Shown: positions 15,804 to 24,093, numbered from the stretch's first letter. The stretch is DNA of 43,584 nucleotides from VRUE01 sp036557525 (GCA_036557525.1 DATBHH010000056.1:1-43584); one strand, 5' to 3'. Translations and numbers: made by a program. Notes: generated by a model not told the origin, from the letters alone.

Positions 15804-18305
15804 TCAGTGGACGCAGGCTCTTCGCGCCGCGGCGCGCTTCTTGCGGACATCGGCGGTTGCTCTTCGGACTGCCTTCCGCGCCTTCGCGGTTGGCGGCTGC
15901 GTCGATCGCAGCCTCCGCCTCAGGCTTGCCGCCTTCGCCCGCGCCCGGACCAGCGCCGCCCGGGTGGTTGCGCATCGGTCGGTGACGGGGGGCACCGGCT
16001 CCGGGGTTCCGGGAGTCGCGCTCGGGGTGGCTGACGGCGATTCCGTCGGGGGCGGCGGCGGTTCCTCTTCGCCTTCGCAGTGGTAGATCTCGACGTTGTC
16101 GATGAACCAGCCGTAGTCTTCCTGCGCTTCGTCGGTGCCGATCCGGAACCGGAACCGGACCTGTTTGCCGGCCAGCGAGGAGAGGTTGAGACGGGTCGAG
16201 CCGTAGCCGGCGCTGTCGCCGACGAACGCCCGCCGCCCGGCGAGCGGGCTGCCGGCGCCTTTGAAGATCGTCCCCCCATATTCGTCGCCCGCTTCGATCA
16301 GGCCGCCGGCGTCTTTCCAGGAGAGTCCCCCGTCGGTGCTGTATTCGATCACCCCGCCGTCGTAATCATTGCCTTCGCCGGTCTCGAACCCGTGCGCGTG
16401 GTCGAAGTGCATCCGGCCGCCGCCGGGGACGGTCACGCTTTTCGTCATCGCGATCGCCGAGTCGGTGATTTCGCCGGCGTCGAAACCCCAGATGTTCCCG
16501 CTGCCGCTCTTCGCGTAGGTGGCGTCGAATCCGAGTTCGGCGGTTTCCTGGGAGAAGAAGAAGACGCTTGCTTCCGGAGACGGCTGCAGCGTCCAGTTTC
16601 CATTCGGCGGCGGGCTCTCGAAGCCGTCGAAGAAGGCCGGGACGGGCGTTCCCGCCGGACCGCAGAGGCTCGCCGTCGGCGGGGCGGCGGCAGCCGGCGG
16701 CTTCTCCATTTCGGTCGCCAGCACGGTCTTCTCGACCTGTTCGCAGTCGCCGGCGGTGATTTCGTACTCGCCGACCAGGTCCGAGCAGGCCTGCCGCAGG
16801 TCGTTGCCGTAGTCCTGGTAGTCGCTCGCCGAGGTCAGCATGTTGGTGGAGACGTCGTAGGTGATCTGGAGCGTCTTTTCCTCGCCCAGGCCGGTCACCG
16901 TCTGGCCGTTGAAGCTGCCGCCGTCGGTCATCAGGAACGCCGCCTTGCCGCCGACGCCGCTGTTGGTGTGGACGCCCCCGTTGTCGCCCTTTTCGAAGTC
17001 GGTGTCGGGGTTGAATGCCCAGTCTTCGGTGTCCCCGGTGCGATCGGGCTGGCCGTGGGACGGCGGGTCGGACAGGTCGCGGATCGGGCCGAGCGCCGAG
17101 TCCTCGCCGATCAACCAGCGGTCTTCGGGCGTGTCGACGTGGCCGGAGTAGGTCGGAAGGGAGAGGTCGAAGAGCTCGCCGAAGATGTCGGCGAGCGCCT
17201 CGTCGAGCGCCCCCGATTGGTAGTAGTAGAAGAGGTTCGACTCGGAGGCGTCGACGCCGTGCGTCAGCTCGTGGCCGGTGATGTCGTCGGTGACCATGCC
17301 TTCCCCGTAGACCATCTGTTCGCCGTTCCAGAAGGCGTTTTCGAACGGGCATTCTTCGGGTTCGCAGTAGTCGACCGTGGAGACCAGCGGCATGCCCATG
17401 CCGTCGATGCTGTCACGGCCGAAATGGTCCGCATAGAAGTCGTAGAGGTCGCCCGTCAGTTCGTAGGCGGTGCCGGCTTCCAGCGCGGCGGCGGTGGGAT
17501 CGTCCCCCTCGACCAGTTCGGCTTCGGGGGCCAGGCAGGGAACGAGCTTCGGTTCCGATTCCGCGTTGCAGACGATCCGGCTCTTGCCGGCGGCGTCGAT
17601 CTCGCTGAAGCTGAGCGCGACGTTGCCGAGGCCGGCGTCGACGAGGACGAGGTTGCGAACCGTCACCGGGCTGCTATCGGAGCTGACCTCGAGCCTCCAC
17701 ACCGGACGGGGGAGGAAGAGACCGGGACCGCCGAGGATCCGGGGATCGTAGATCGCGAGCTCGGGGGTCGTGGCGCTGAGCGAGGCGGCGGCGACGCCTC
17801 TGTCCTTGGCGACCGCGGCGATCGCCGTTTCCGTCGCGGCGGCAGCTGCGACGGTCGGGGTCGTGTCGATCCCCATCGCGGGCTCGAGCTCGCCTCCGAT
17901 CGAGAGGAGGTCGCCGGCGGGGTCGAGGCCGACCGCGAGTTCGCCGCCGAGGACGGGGACGCCGTCGATCGTCTGCCGGAGGCGGGCGGCGAAGCTCCCA
18001 TCCCGAACCGGTTCGACGTCGGCGACGTGGAGCGCGCCGTCGGGCCCGAGGCCGAAGCGGTCCCCGAACCGCGCTCCGGCTTCGAGCGCGGCCGCCCGCG
18101 GCGTCGCGGCCCGGAGCGGGATGCTCTTGCCGGGAGCGGTGCCGATGAAGGTGATGCCCGCCCCGACCTCCGACTGGGCGGCGACCCTCGTCCCGGGCCC
18201 GAGCTGCCGGGCGAGGCCGGCCGGGGTGTCGCTCGCCCTCGCGGGAGCGGCGATCGCCAGCGCGAGCGCGCCGACGAGCAGCCCGGTGCGCAGCTTCCCG
18301 ATCAC
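15804..18305 (-). CDS. Secreted M4-family (thermolysin-like) metallopeptidase
   Basis: Extracellular zinc protease, 833 aa from GTG at 18305. The signal peptide is MIGKLRTGLLVGALALAIAA, ending at PARA. An FTP/PepSY-type propeptide follows to about residue 270. The catalytic domain has HELTH (His345, His349), Glu369 in GALDEALAD as third ligand, and the catalytic His446 in GGVHTNSG. After it comes a beta-rich domain (about 540-745) like those after immune-inhibitor-A-type peptidases (FFDGFESP, SGSGNIWGF, WFIDNVEIYHCEG), a Pro/Thr/Ser linker, and a basic helical tail bracketed by Cys778 and Cys831. The open frame continues upstream over obgE on the opposite strand; that part is rejected because the signal peptide fixes the start. 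Confidence 0.92.
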   Translation of the reverse strand: MIGKLRTGLLVGALALAIAAPARASDTPAGLARQLGPGTRVAAQSEVGAGITFIGTAPGKSIPLRAATPRAAALEAGARFGDRFGLGPDGALHVADVEPVRDGSFAARLRQTIDGVPVLGGELAVGLDPAGDLLSIGGELEPAMGIDTTPTVAAAAATETAIAAVAKDRGVAAASLSATTPELAIYDPRILGGPGLFLPRPVWRLEVSSDSSPVTVRNLVLVDAGLGNVALSFSEIDAAGKSRIVCNAESEPKLVPCLAPEAELVEGDDPTAAALEAGTAYELTGDLYDFYADHFGRDSIDGMGMPLVSTVDYCEPEECPFENAFWNGEQMVYGEGMVTDDITGHELTHGVDASESNLFYYYQSGALDEALADIFGELFDLSLPTYSGHVDTPEDRWLIGEDSALGPIRDLSDPPSHGQPDRTGDTEDWAFNPDTDFEKGDNGGVHTNSGVGGKAAFLMTDGGSFNGQTVTGLGEEKTLQITYDVSTNMLTSASDYQDYGNDLRQACSDLVGEYEITAGDCEQVEKTVLATEMEKPPAAAAPPTASLCGPAGTPVPAFFDGFESPPPNGNWTLQPSPEASVFFFSQETAELGFDATYAKSGSGNIWGFDAGEITDSAIAMTKSVTVPGGGRMHFDHAHGFETGEGNDYDGGVIEYSTDGGLSWKDAGGLIEAGDEYGGTIFKGAGSPLAGRRAFVGDSAGYGSTRLNLSSLAGKQVRFRFRIGTDEAQEDYGWFIDNVEIYHCEGEEEPPPPPTESPSATPSATPGTPEPVPPVTDRCATTRAALVRARAKAASLRRRLRSTQPPTAKARKAVRRATADVRKKRAAARRACVH

Positions 18306-18340
18306 GATCGAGCATTCTCCCAATCCCCGGTCCCGTACCA

Positions 18341-18353
18341 GACACACTGTGTC
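18341..18353. promoter_or_regulatory. Perfect palindrome GACACACTGTGTC between divergent genes
   Basis: Six-base arms around a central C, lying 3 nt before the obgE ATG and 35 nt before the metallopeptidase start. The location in a 51-nt divergent promoter region makes an operator plausible. I do not recognise the regulator. Confidence 0.4.
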
Positions 18354-18356
18354 GAG

Positions 18357-19646
18357 ATGGACGATCGTGTGAGGATCTGGGTCGAGGCGGGCGCCGGTGG
18401 CGACGGCTGTGTCAGCTTTCGCCGCGAGGCTCACGTGCCGCGCGGCGGTCCCGACGGCGGCGACGGCGGCCATGGGGGCGACGTGGCCCTGGTCTGCGAC
18501 GCGTCGAGGCGGGACCTCGGGGCGCTGCGCGGCAGCAGGCACTTCCGTGCCGGCCGCGGCGGCCATGGGGAGGGAGCGAACCGCCACGGCGCGCGGGGGC
18601 AGGACAGGGAGATCGCCGTCCCGGCCGGGACGCAGGCCGAGGCGGTCGACGGCAGCAGGATCGACCTCCTTGAGCCGGGCCAGCGGGCGGTGATCGCCCA
18701 CGGCGGCCGCGGCGGCCACGGGAACCGCAGGTTCGCGACCTCGACCCGGCAGGCGCCCCGGTTCGCCGAGCGGGGGACCGGCGGCGAGGAGGGCTGGATC
18801 GAGCTGCGGCTGAAGCTGCTCGCCGATGCCGGCCTGATCGGGCTTCCGAACGCGGGCAAGTCCTCGCTCCTCGGCCGGCTGACCCGGGCGACGCCGAAGG
18901 TCGCCGGCTACCCGTTCACGACGATCAGCCCGGTCCTCGGCACGATCGAGGACGAGGACCGCCAGGCCGTCCTCGCGGACATCCCCGGCCTGATCGAAGG
19001 GGCCTCCGAGGGGGCCGGCCTCGGCCACGAGTTCCTCGCCCATGTCGAGCGCTGCGCGATGCTCGTCCACCTCGTCGACATCGCGCCGCTCGAGGGGGAC
19101 CCGATCGCCAACCACGCCGCGGTCCGCAACGAGCTCGCCTCATACGGCGGCGGCCTCGAGATGCTGCCGGAGCTGATCGTCCTCTCCAAGCGCGACCTCC
19201 TCCCCGATGACGAGGTCGAGGTCGTGCTCGCCGATTGGCGGCAGCGGGCCGGCGATTCCGCCGTCGGGGTTCTGGCCGTCTCCTCGGCGACCGGCGAGGG
19301 CGTCGGCGAGCTCCGCCGCCGGATTTTCGCCGAGCTGCCCGACGGGGAGCGCCGGCCCGCCGATGAAGACGCCGCTGCCGGCGAGTTCGAGGTCGAGCAT
19401 CGTGTCTATCGGCCCGCGGGTGAGGGCGGGTACTCGGTGGAGCGCGAGGAGGACGGCGGATTTCGGGTCCTCGGGCGCGGCGTCGAGCTTCTCTTCGAGC
19501 GCCACGACCTCGGCAACGAGGAGGCCCTCGCCTATCTCGAGCAGCGCCTGAACGAGATCGGCGTGATCGCGGCCCTGCGTGCCGCCGGCTTCGAACCCGG
19601 CGACGACGTGCGGATCGGCGAGCACGAGTTCGAGCTCCATACGTAG
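18357..19646 (+). CDS. obgE: GTPase ObgE/CgtA
   Basis: Ribosome-associated GTPase acting in 50S maturation and stress control. 429 aa. The glycine-rich Obg fold (VRIWVEAGAGGDGCVSFRREAHVPRGGPDGGDGGHGG) occupies residues 1-155. The G domain has G1 GLPNAGKSS from residue 162, G3 DIPGLIEGA, and G4 as SKRD where NKxD is usual. The C-terminal OCT domain is at about 345-429. ATG 18357 is chosen because the Obg fold begins there; the much longer open frame upstream is antisense to the metallopeptidase. It is separated from rplU-rpmA by that inserted gene. Confidence 0.97.
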   Translation: MDDRVRIWVEAGAGGDGCVSFRREAHVPRGGPDGGDGGHGGDVALVCDASRRDLGALRGSRHFRAGRGGHGEGANRHGARGQDREIAVPAGTQAEAVDGSRIDLLEPGQRAVIAHGGRGGHGNRRFATSTRQAPRFAERGTGGEEGWIELRLKLLADAGLIGLPNAGKSSLLGRLTRATPKVAGYPFTTISPVLGTIEDEDRQAVLADIPGLIEGASEGAGLGHEFLAHVERCAMLVHLVDIAPLEGDPIANHAAVRNELASYGGGLEMLPELIVLSKRDLLPDDEVEVVLADWRQRAGDSAVGVLAVSSATGEGVGELRRRIFAELPDGERRPADEDAAAGEFEVEHRVYRPAGEGGYSVEREEDGGFRVLGRGVELLFERHDLGNEEALAYLEQRLNEIGVIAALRAAGFEPGDDVRIGEHEFELHT

Positions 19647-19742
19647 CTGCGCGTAGCTGCGTCCTCTGCTCGGCCGCGTCCCGCTCATCACAACCGGCGA
19701 TCTCGCGACCGCGGCCTCCGCGTCCGGGCATGCGGCTGGACC

Positions 19743-19748
19743 TAGACT
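19743..19748 (+). promoter_or_regulatory. -10 box TAGACT for proB
   Basis: TAGACT is 8 nt before ATG 19757, consistent with a leaderless transcript. It also decides the start: the in-frame upstream ATG (19730) would lie upstream of transcription initiation. Confidence 0.55.
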
Positions 19749-19756
19749 GGCTGCCG

Positions 19757-20848
19757 ATGACGCTGCTGGTCAAGCTCGGCTCCTCGATCGTCGCCGCCGA
19801 CGACGGCGAGCTGCGCGTCGACGTGCTCGACTCGGTCTGCGAGCAGGTCGCGGCTCTCGAGCAGGGCGGGGAGCGGGTCGTGATGGTGACCTCGGGGGCG
19901 ATCGCGCGCGGGATGCGACTGCTGGAGCTGCCGGCGCGGCCACGGTCGATGGACGAGCTGCAGGCCGCCTCCGCCGTCGGCCAGGGCGATCTCTTCCGCG
20001 CCTATGAGGCGCGCCTGTCCGAGCGCGGGACGCACGCCGCCCAGGTCCTGCTGACCGCGGCCGACATCGCCGCCCGCACGAACTACCTGAACGCGCGCCA
20101 GACCCTGCGGCGGCTGATCGCCTGGGGCGTCGTCCCCGTCGTCAACGAGAACGACACCACCGCGACCGACGAGATCAGCTTCGGCGACAACGATTTCCTC
20201 GCCGCCCAGGTGGCGATCCTGCTCGACGCACGGCTGCTGGTGCTGCTCTCCAACGTCGACGGCCTCCACAGCGCCGACCCGGGAGCGGACCCGGCCGCCG
20301 CCCGGATCGCCGACGTCGGAGATTTCTCCGAGCTCGAGGGAATGGCGGACATCGGCGACCGGACGTCGGCCTTCGGGTCGGGCGGGATGCGGAGCAAGGT
20401 GGCGGCGGCGGAGATGGCGAGCGAGGCCGGAATTCCGAGCGTGATATGCGACGGAACGCGGCCGGGATCGCTGATCGCCGCCGCCGGCGGCGATCGGGTG
20501 GGGACCCGCTTCGCCGCGCGGCCCGGCAAGGCCTCGAGCTTCAAGCTCTGGCTCAAGTACGCGAAGCCGGCGCGGGGAAGGGTGATCGTCGACGCGGGCG
20601 CCGCCCGGGTCCTGCGCGAGAGCGGATCGAGCCTGCTGCCGGTCGGGATCACGGCGGTCGAGGGCGATTTCGAGGCCGGCGACGCGGTCGAGGTCGCGAT
20701 CGACGGCGCCGTGCTCGGCAAGGGAATCGTCGACTACTCGGCGCGGGAGCTGGGACAGGTCGTCGGCCTGAAGAGCGACGCCGTTCGCGAGCGACTCCCG
20801 CACGCGGCGGACGAGGCGATCCACCGCGATCGGTTCGTGCTCCTCTGA
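19757..20848 (+). CDS. proB: Glutamate 5-kinase
   Basis: First step of proline synthesis: phosphorylates glutamate to gamma-glutamyl phosphate. 363 aa. The amino-acid-kinase domain (about 1-255) has LVKLGSSIV, VTSGAIARG, NENDTTATDEISFGDND and GSGGMRSKVAAA. A C-terminal PUA domain (about 270-360) follows. The first nucleotide step is shared with proA, which lies 108 nt downstream on the same strand beyond a large palindrome. Confidence 0.97.
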   Translation: MTLLVKLGSSIVAADDGELRVDVLDSVCEQVAALEQGGERVVMVTSGAIARGMRLLELPARPRSMDELQAASAVGQGDLFRAYEARLSERGTHAAQVLLTAADIAARTNYLNARQTLRRLIAWGVVPVVNENDTTATDEISFGDNDFLAAQVAILLDARLLVLLSNVDGLHSADPGADPAAARIADVGDFSELEGMADIGDRTSAFGSGGMRSKVAAAEMASEAGIPSVICDGTRPGSLIAAAGGDRVGTRFAARPGKASSFKLWLKYAKPARGRVIVDAGAARVLRESGSSLLPVGITAVEGDFEAGDAVEVAIDGAVLGKGIVDYSARELGQVVGLKSDAVRERLPHAADEAIHRDRFVLL

Positions 20849-20859
20849 TGAGCGAAGGA

Positions 20860-20940
20860 GGCGGGGTCGGGGCACCTCCTCTCGCGCTGTCCGGCTGCGC
20901 CGGTAGCGCCGCGCTTCGAGGGAGGCACCCCGACCCCGCC
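20860..20940. repeat. Nested palindrome between proB and proA
   Basis: Outer arms 20860-20879 and 20921-20940 pair at 18 of 20 positions. The inner hairpin CCGGC (20891-20895) / GCCGG (20899-20903) has a 3-nt loop. The core 20893-20915 is almost identical to 15716-15738. It ends 4 nt before the proA -10 box. It could act as a terminator or attenuator, but no T tract follows. Confidence 0.85.
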
Positions 20941-20943
20941 AGT

Positions 20944-20949
20944 TACCCT
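20944..20949 (+). promoter_or_regulatory. -10 box TACCCT for proA
   Basis: TANNNT-type hexamer 7 nt before ATG 20957, suggesting a leaderless proA transcript independent of proB. Confidence 0.4.
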
Positions 20950-20956
20950 TTGCGGG

Positions 20957-22222
20957 ATGGCGACGACGACGATCTCTGTTGGGGAAAGCTGTGAGGAGGC
21001 TCGCAGGGCTTCGCGTGCTCTGGCAAGTGCTTCCACGGAGTCCAAGGACAGGGCGCTGGAGGCGACCGCGAGGCTGCTCGGCGAGCGGGTCGAGGAGCTG
21101 CTGGAGGCGAATGCCGCCGACCTCGGCGACGAGCGCGCGGAGGGGCTGACCCCGGCGCTCCGCGACCGGCTGACGCTGACCGAGGCGCGGATCGAGGCGA
21201 TGGCCGAGGGTGTGCGCGCGATCGCGGCCCTCCCCGACCCGGTCGGCGAGGAGCTCGAAGCGAAAACGGTGGCGGGCGACCTGAGGCTGCGCAAGCTGCG
21301 GGTTCCGCTCGGCGTCGTCGCCGTCGTCTACGAGGCGCGGCCGAACGTGACGATCGACTGTGCGGCGCTGACGGTCAAGAGCGGCAACGCGATCGTTCTC
21401 CGCGGGTCGCACTACGCCGAGCGCAGCAACGGGGCGCTGGCGGCGATCGTCCGCGAGGCGCTGGCCGAGGCGGGGCTGCCGCAGGACGCGGTGGTGCTGC
21501 TCGCCGGCGGCGGCCACGAGGACCTCGCCGATCTCGCGACCCAGGACGATCTGATCGACCTCCTGATTCCGCGCGGCGGGGAAGGGCTGAAGGAGGCGCT
21601 GAAGGAGGTGGCGACGGTACCCGTGATCTATGCCGCGGCCGGAAACTGTCACGTCTATGTCCATTCCGACGCGGATCTGGAGATGGCGCGGAGGATCGCC
21701 CTCAACGCGAAGGTCCAGCGAGCGGGGGTCTGCAATGCCGCCGAGACGCTCCTGGTCGACGCCGCGGTCGCGGACGATTTCCTGCCGGGTGCGCTGGCGG
21801 CCCTGCGCGACGCCGGCGTCGAGTTGGTCGGCGACGAGCGGGCTCGCGCCGCCGCCGGCGAGGTCGAGGTCGCCGAGGCGGAGCCCGGGGACTGGGGCAC
21901 CGAGTTCCTCGACCTCAAGCTGGCGGTCGGCGTCGTCGACTCGCTCGAGGACGCGATCGAGCACGTCAACCGGTTCGGCACCAGGCACTCGGAGGCGATA
22001 GTGACCGGGTCCGAGGATGCCGCCGCGAGGTTCAGCGACGGTGTCGACGCGGCGGTCGTATACACGAACGCCTCGACCCGCTTCACCGACGGCTTCGAGT
22101 TCGGGATGGGGGCCGAGATCGGAAACTCGACCCAGAAGCTGCACGCGCGAGGCCCGATCGGCCTGCGCGAGCTGACGACCTACAAGTACGTCGTCCGCGG
22201 CGACGGCCAGGTGCGTGGGTAG
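20957..22222 (+). CDS. proA: Glutamate-5-semialdehyde dehydrogenase (gamma-glutamyl phosphate reductase)
   Basis: NADPH-dependent reduction of gamma-glutamyl phosphate in proline synthesis. 421 aa. VPLGVVAVVYEARPNVTIDCAA and KSGNAIVLRGS are characteristic, and the catalytic Cys is in RAGVCNAAETLLVD. The C-terminus ends in the usual GPIGLRELTTYKYVVRG. The last 8 nt overlap nadD. Confidence 0.98.
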   Translation: MATTTISVGESCEEARRASRALASASTESKDRALEATARLLGERVEELLEANAADLGDERAEGLTPALRDRLTLTEARIEAMAEGVRAIAALPDPVGEELEAKTVAGDLRLRKLRVPLGVVAVVYEARPNVTIDCAALTVKSGNAIVLRGSHYAERSNGALAAIVREALAEAGLPQDAVVLLAGGGHEDLADLATQDDLIDLLIPRGGEGLKEALKEVATVPVIYAAAGNCHVYVHSDADLEMARRIALNAKVQRAGVCNAAETLLVDAAVADDFLPGALAALRDAGVELVGDERARAAAGEVEVAEAEPGDWGTEFLDLKLAVGVVDSLEDAIEHVNRFGTRHSEAIVTGSEDAAARFSDGVDAAVVYTNASTRFTDGFEFGMGAEIGNSTQKLHARGPIGLRELTTYKYVVRGDGQVRG

Positions 22223-22829
22223 CTCTGCCCCGGCCGGCATCGGGATCCTCGGCTCGGCGTTCAACCCGCCGCACCTCGGGCACCTCGCGCTGGCCCAGGA
22301 GGCGCTCTGGCAGCTCGGGCTCGGCGAGGTGATCCTGATGCCGACGGGCGAGGCCCCGCACAAGCGGATCGCGGACGATCCGGGACGCGAGCCGCGGTTG
22401 GCGATGACCCGGCTGGCAGCGGCCGACGACTCCCGATTCAGCGTCTCGACGCTCGAGACCGAACGAGAGGGACCGTCCTACACGTATGAGACCTTGGAAC
22501 GGCTTGGCGACGAGAAGGGCGACACGGAGCTGGTGTTCGTGATGGGAGCGGACGCCGCGGTCGGCCTCGAGAGTTGGCGTCAGCCGGAGCGGGTCGCCGA
22601 ACTGGCCAGGCTCGCGGTCGCGCGGCGGGCGGGGGTTTCGGACGCCGACGTCGCCGCGGTCATGCGCAGCCTCGGCGCCTCGGACCGGGTGACGATGCTG
22701 GAGATGCCGGAGTTCGGCGTCTCCTCCTCGGTGGTGCGCGAGCGGGCGGCGGCCGGCCGACCGCTGCGCTACCTGGTGCCGGAGCCGGTGGCGCGGTTCA
22801 TCGAGGAGAAGGGTGTTTACAGGACATGA
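22215..22829 (+). CDS. nadD: Nicotinate-nucleotide adenylyltransferase
   Basis: Adenylates nicotinate mononucleotide in NAD synthesis. 204 aa. The nucleotidyl-transferase motif reads GILGSAFNPPHLGHLALA (GxFxPxHxGH), with a later VVRER in the SSSVVRERAA segment. The start GTG 22215 overlaps the end of proA. The stop overlaps the rsfS ATG (ATGA). Confidence 0.96.
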   Translation: MGSSAPAGIGILGSAFNPPHLGHLALAQEALWQLGLGEVILMPTGEAPHKRIADDPGREPRLAMTRLAAADDSRFSVSTLETEREGPSYTYETLERLGDEKGDTELVFVMGADAAVGLESWRQPERVAELARLAVARRAGVSDADVAAVMRSLGASDRVTMLEMPEFGVSSSVVRERAAAGRPLRYLVPEPVARFIEEKGVYRT

Positions 22830-23215
22830 GCGGGTTCGACTCCGAGGCGCTGGCGCGAAGGCTGGGGGAGATCGCCGACTCGAAAGGCGCGACCGAGATC
22901 GTCGTCCTCGACATGCGAGAGCTCGTCTCCTACACCGACTACCTGGCGATCTGCACCGCGCGCAACGAGCGTCAGGCGCGGGCCGTCGTCGACGAGGTCA
23001 GGTTGCGGCTGAAGAACGAAATGGGACTGCTGCCGGGCGGGGTCGAGGGCGACGGCGCCGCCGGCTGGATCGTCCTCGACTACCTCGACTCGGTCCTGCA
23101 CGTCTTCACCGAGGACGCCCGCCGGCGCTATGCGCTCGAGGACCTCTGGCACGAGGCCCCGCGGCTCGAGCTGCCGTTCGGCGAGGCCGAGGCGCGCTCG
23201 GCGGCCAGCGCCTGA
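22826..23215 (+). CDS. rsfS: Ribosomal silencing factor RsfS
   Basis: Binds L14 and blocks subunit joining during starvation. 129 aa. Signature DMRELVSYTDYLAICTARNERQARAVVDEV, then WIVLDYLDSVLHVFTEDARRRYALEDLW. ATG 22826 overlaps the nadD stop by 4 nt; the nadD-rsfS pair is a common bacterial arrangement. Confidence 0.96.
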   Translation: MSGFDSEALARRLGEIADSKGATEIVVLDMRELVSYTDYLAICTARNERQARAVVDEVRLRLKNEMGLLPGGVEGDGAAGWIVLDYLDSVLHVFTEDARRRYALEDLWHEAPRLELPFGEAEARSAASA

Positions 23216-23229
23216 GTCCGGGCCGCCTG

Positions 23230-23243
23230 CGAACACACGTTCG
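23230..23243. promoter_or_regulatory. LexA-type SOS box CGAACACACGTTCG
   Basis: Fits the CGAAC-N4-GTTCG consensus of Gram-positive and actinobacterial LexA sites. It lies 68 nt upstream of the coiled-coil gene start and about 42 nt upstream of its TACCTT box, in the only non-coding stretch after rsfS. One more site of this consensus was found by eye in the window, at 24094-24107. Confidence 0.65.
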
Positions 23244-23284
23244 ACGCCGCCGGAGCGGCACGGAATGCCGTCCGAGGAGAGCCC

Positions 23285-23290
23285 TACCTT
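23285..23290 (+). promoter_or_regulatory. -10 box TACCTT for the coiled-coil gene
   Basis: TANNNT hexamer 7 nt before ATG 23298, as for proA. It favours 23298 over the in-frame ATG at 23265. Confidence 0.4.
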
Positions 23291-23297
23291 GCGGCGC

Positions 23298-24044
23298 ATG
23301 GGCAGCTTCAAGAGGGCCCTTTTCGGCTACCGCCGCAGTGACGTCGAGGCGGCGATCGTCGACCGGGAAGAGCGGATCGCGGACCTTCAGAAGAAGGCCG
23401 CCGATGCGTTCGAGCGCTGGCGCAGCGCCGCCGACGAGGCCGCCGCAGCGAAACGAGAGGCGGCAGGCGCCGAACGGGAGGCCGCGGACCTGTCGGAGAT
23501 GGTGCTGGAGCGCGAGCGTGAGATCCGCCGCCTCTGCGAACGGCTGAAGGAGGGGGACGAGCGGCACGAGCGGAGCATCGCCTCGCTGGAGGCCGTCGCA
23601 TCACACATCGACGAGATTCACTCGCAGGCCCGCGGCCAGGCGACGAGGATCCGGATGAAGGCGCTGAGGGAGGCGGTCGACGTCAGTCGCCGCGCCCAGG
23701 AATTGGTCGACGCCAACACTCCGATCGAGGACGCCGGCCCGGCGTCCGGCACCGACCACGAGATCTTCGAGGGCCCGCTCAGGCTCGAGATCGGGCCGCT
23801 GGGCGACTTCTCGCAGCTGGTCGGGATCGAGGATGCGATCAGCCGCCTCGGCGCCGCCGACATCTCGGTCGAGCGCTTCTCCGAGGGCAGGGCGACGCTG
23901 TCGATGAACCTCGAGCACCCGATCGAGCTTCTGCGCGAGCTGGAAGAGAGCGCGCCGCTGGACTTCCGGGTCCGCCGCACGGCCGACGACGGCCTGATCC
24001 TCGACGTCGACGAGGACGCCGGGCCCGATCAGCGCGCCGCTTAG
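23298..24044 (+). CDS. DivIVA-like coiled-coil protein
   Basis: A 248-aa protein starting MGSFKRALFGYRRSDVEAAI. The FGYRR-xDVE motif resembles the membrane-binding N-terminus of DivIVA/Wag31/SepIVA-type proteins (GYxxxEVDxF). A long charged coiled coil spans about residues 20-130. A C-terminal domain of about 80 residues (LRLEIGPLGDFSQLVGIEDAISRLG...VERFSEGRATLSM...LLREL) looks like an alpha/beta ferredoxin-like sensor fold; I cannot name its family. The protein is probably peripheral at the membrane, in cell division or polar growth. The SOS box 68 nt upstream suggests DNA-damage control. ATG 23265 is an alternative start. Confidence 0.75.
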   Translation: MGSFKRALFGYRRSDVEAAIVDREERIADLQKKAADAFERWRSAADEAAAAKREAAGAEREAADLSEMVLEREREIRRLCERLKEGDERHERSIASLEAVASHIDEIHSQARGQATRIRMKALREAVDVSRRAQELVDANTPIEDAGPASGTDHEIFEGPLRLEIGPLGDFSQLVGIEDAISRLGAADISVERFSEGRATLSMNLEHPIELLRELEESAPLDFRVRRTADDGLILDVDEDAGPDQRAA

Positions 24045-24093
24045 ATACCTCAGTTTTCTTGCATATGGGCGTTGATTGGTGACACCGGCTGCG

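Noticed and set aside
18004..18015. CGAACCGGTTCG as a third SOS box
   Set aside because: The half-sites are separated by 2 nt rather than 4, and it lies within the metallopeptidase coding region.
16080..18356. Long plus-strand extension of the obgE frame
   Set aside because: It is antisense to the metallopeptidase, with no recognisable domain; GC-rich DNA leaves such frames open.
18306..19115. Upstream extension of the minus-strand metallopeptidase frame over obgE
   Set aside because: It is antisense to the conserved obgE coding region, and the signal peptide gives a clear start at 18305.
19742..22363. 873-codon minus-strand frame opposite proB and proA
   Set aside because: Shadow of two well-conserved enzymes, with no domain.
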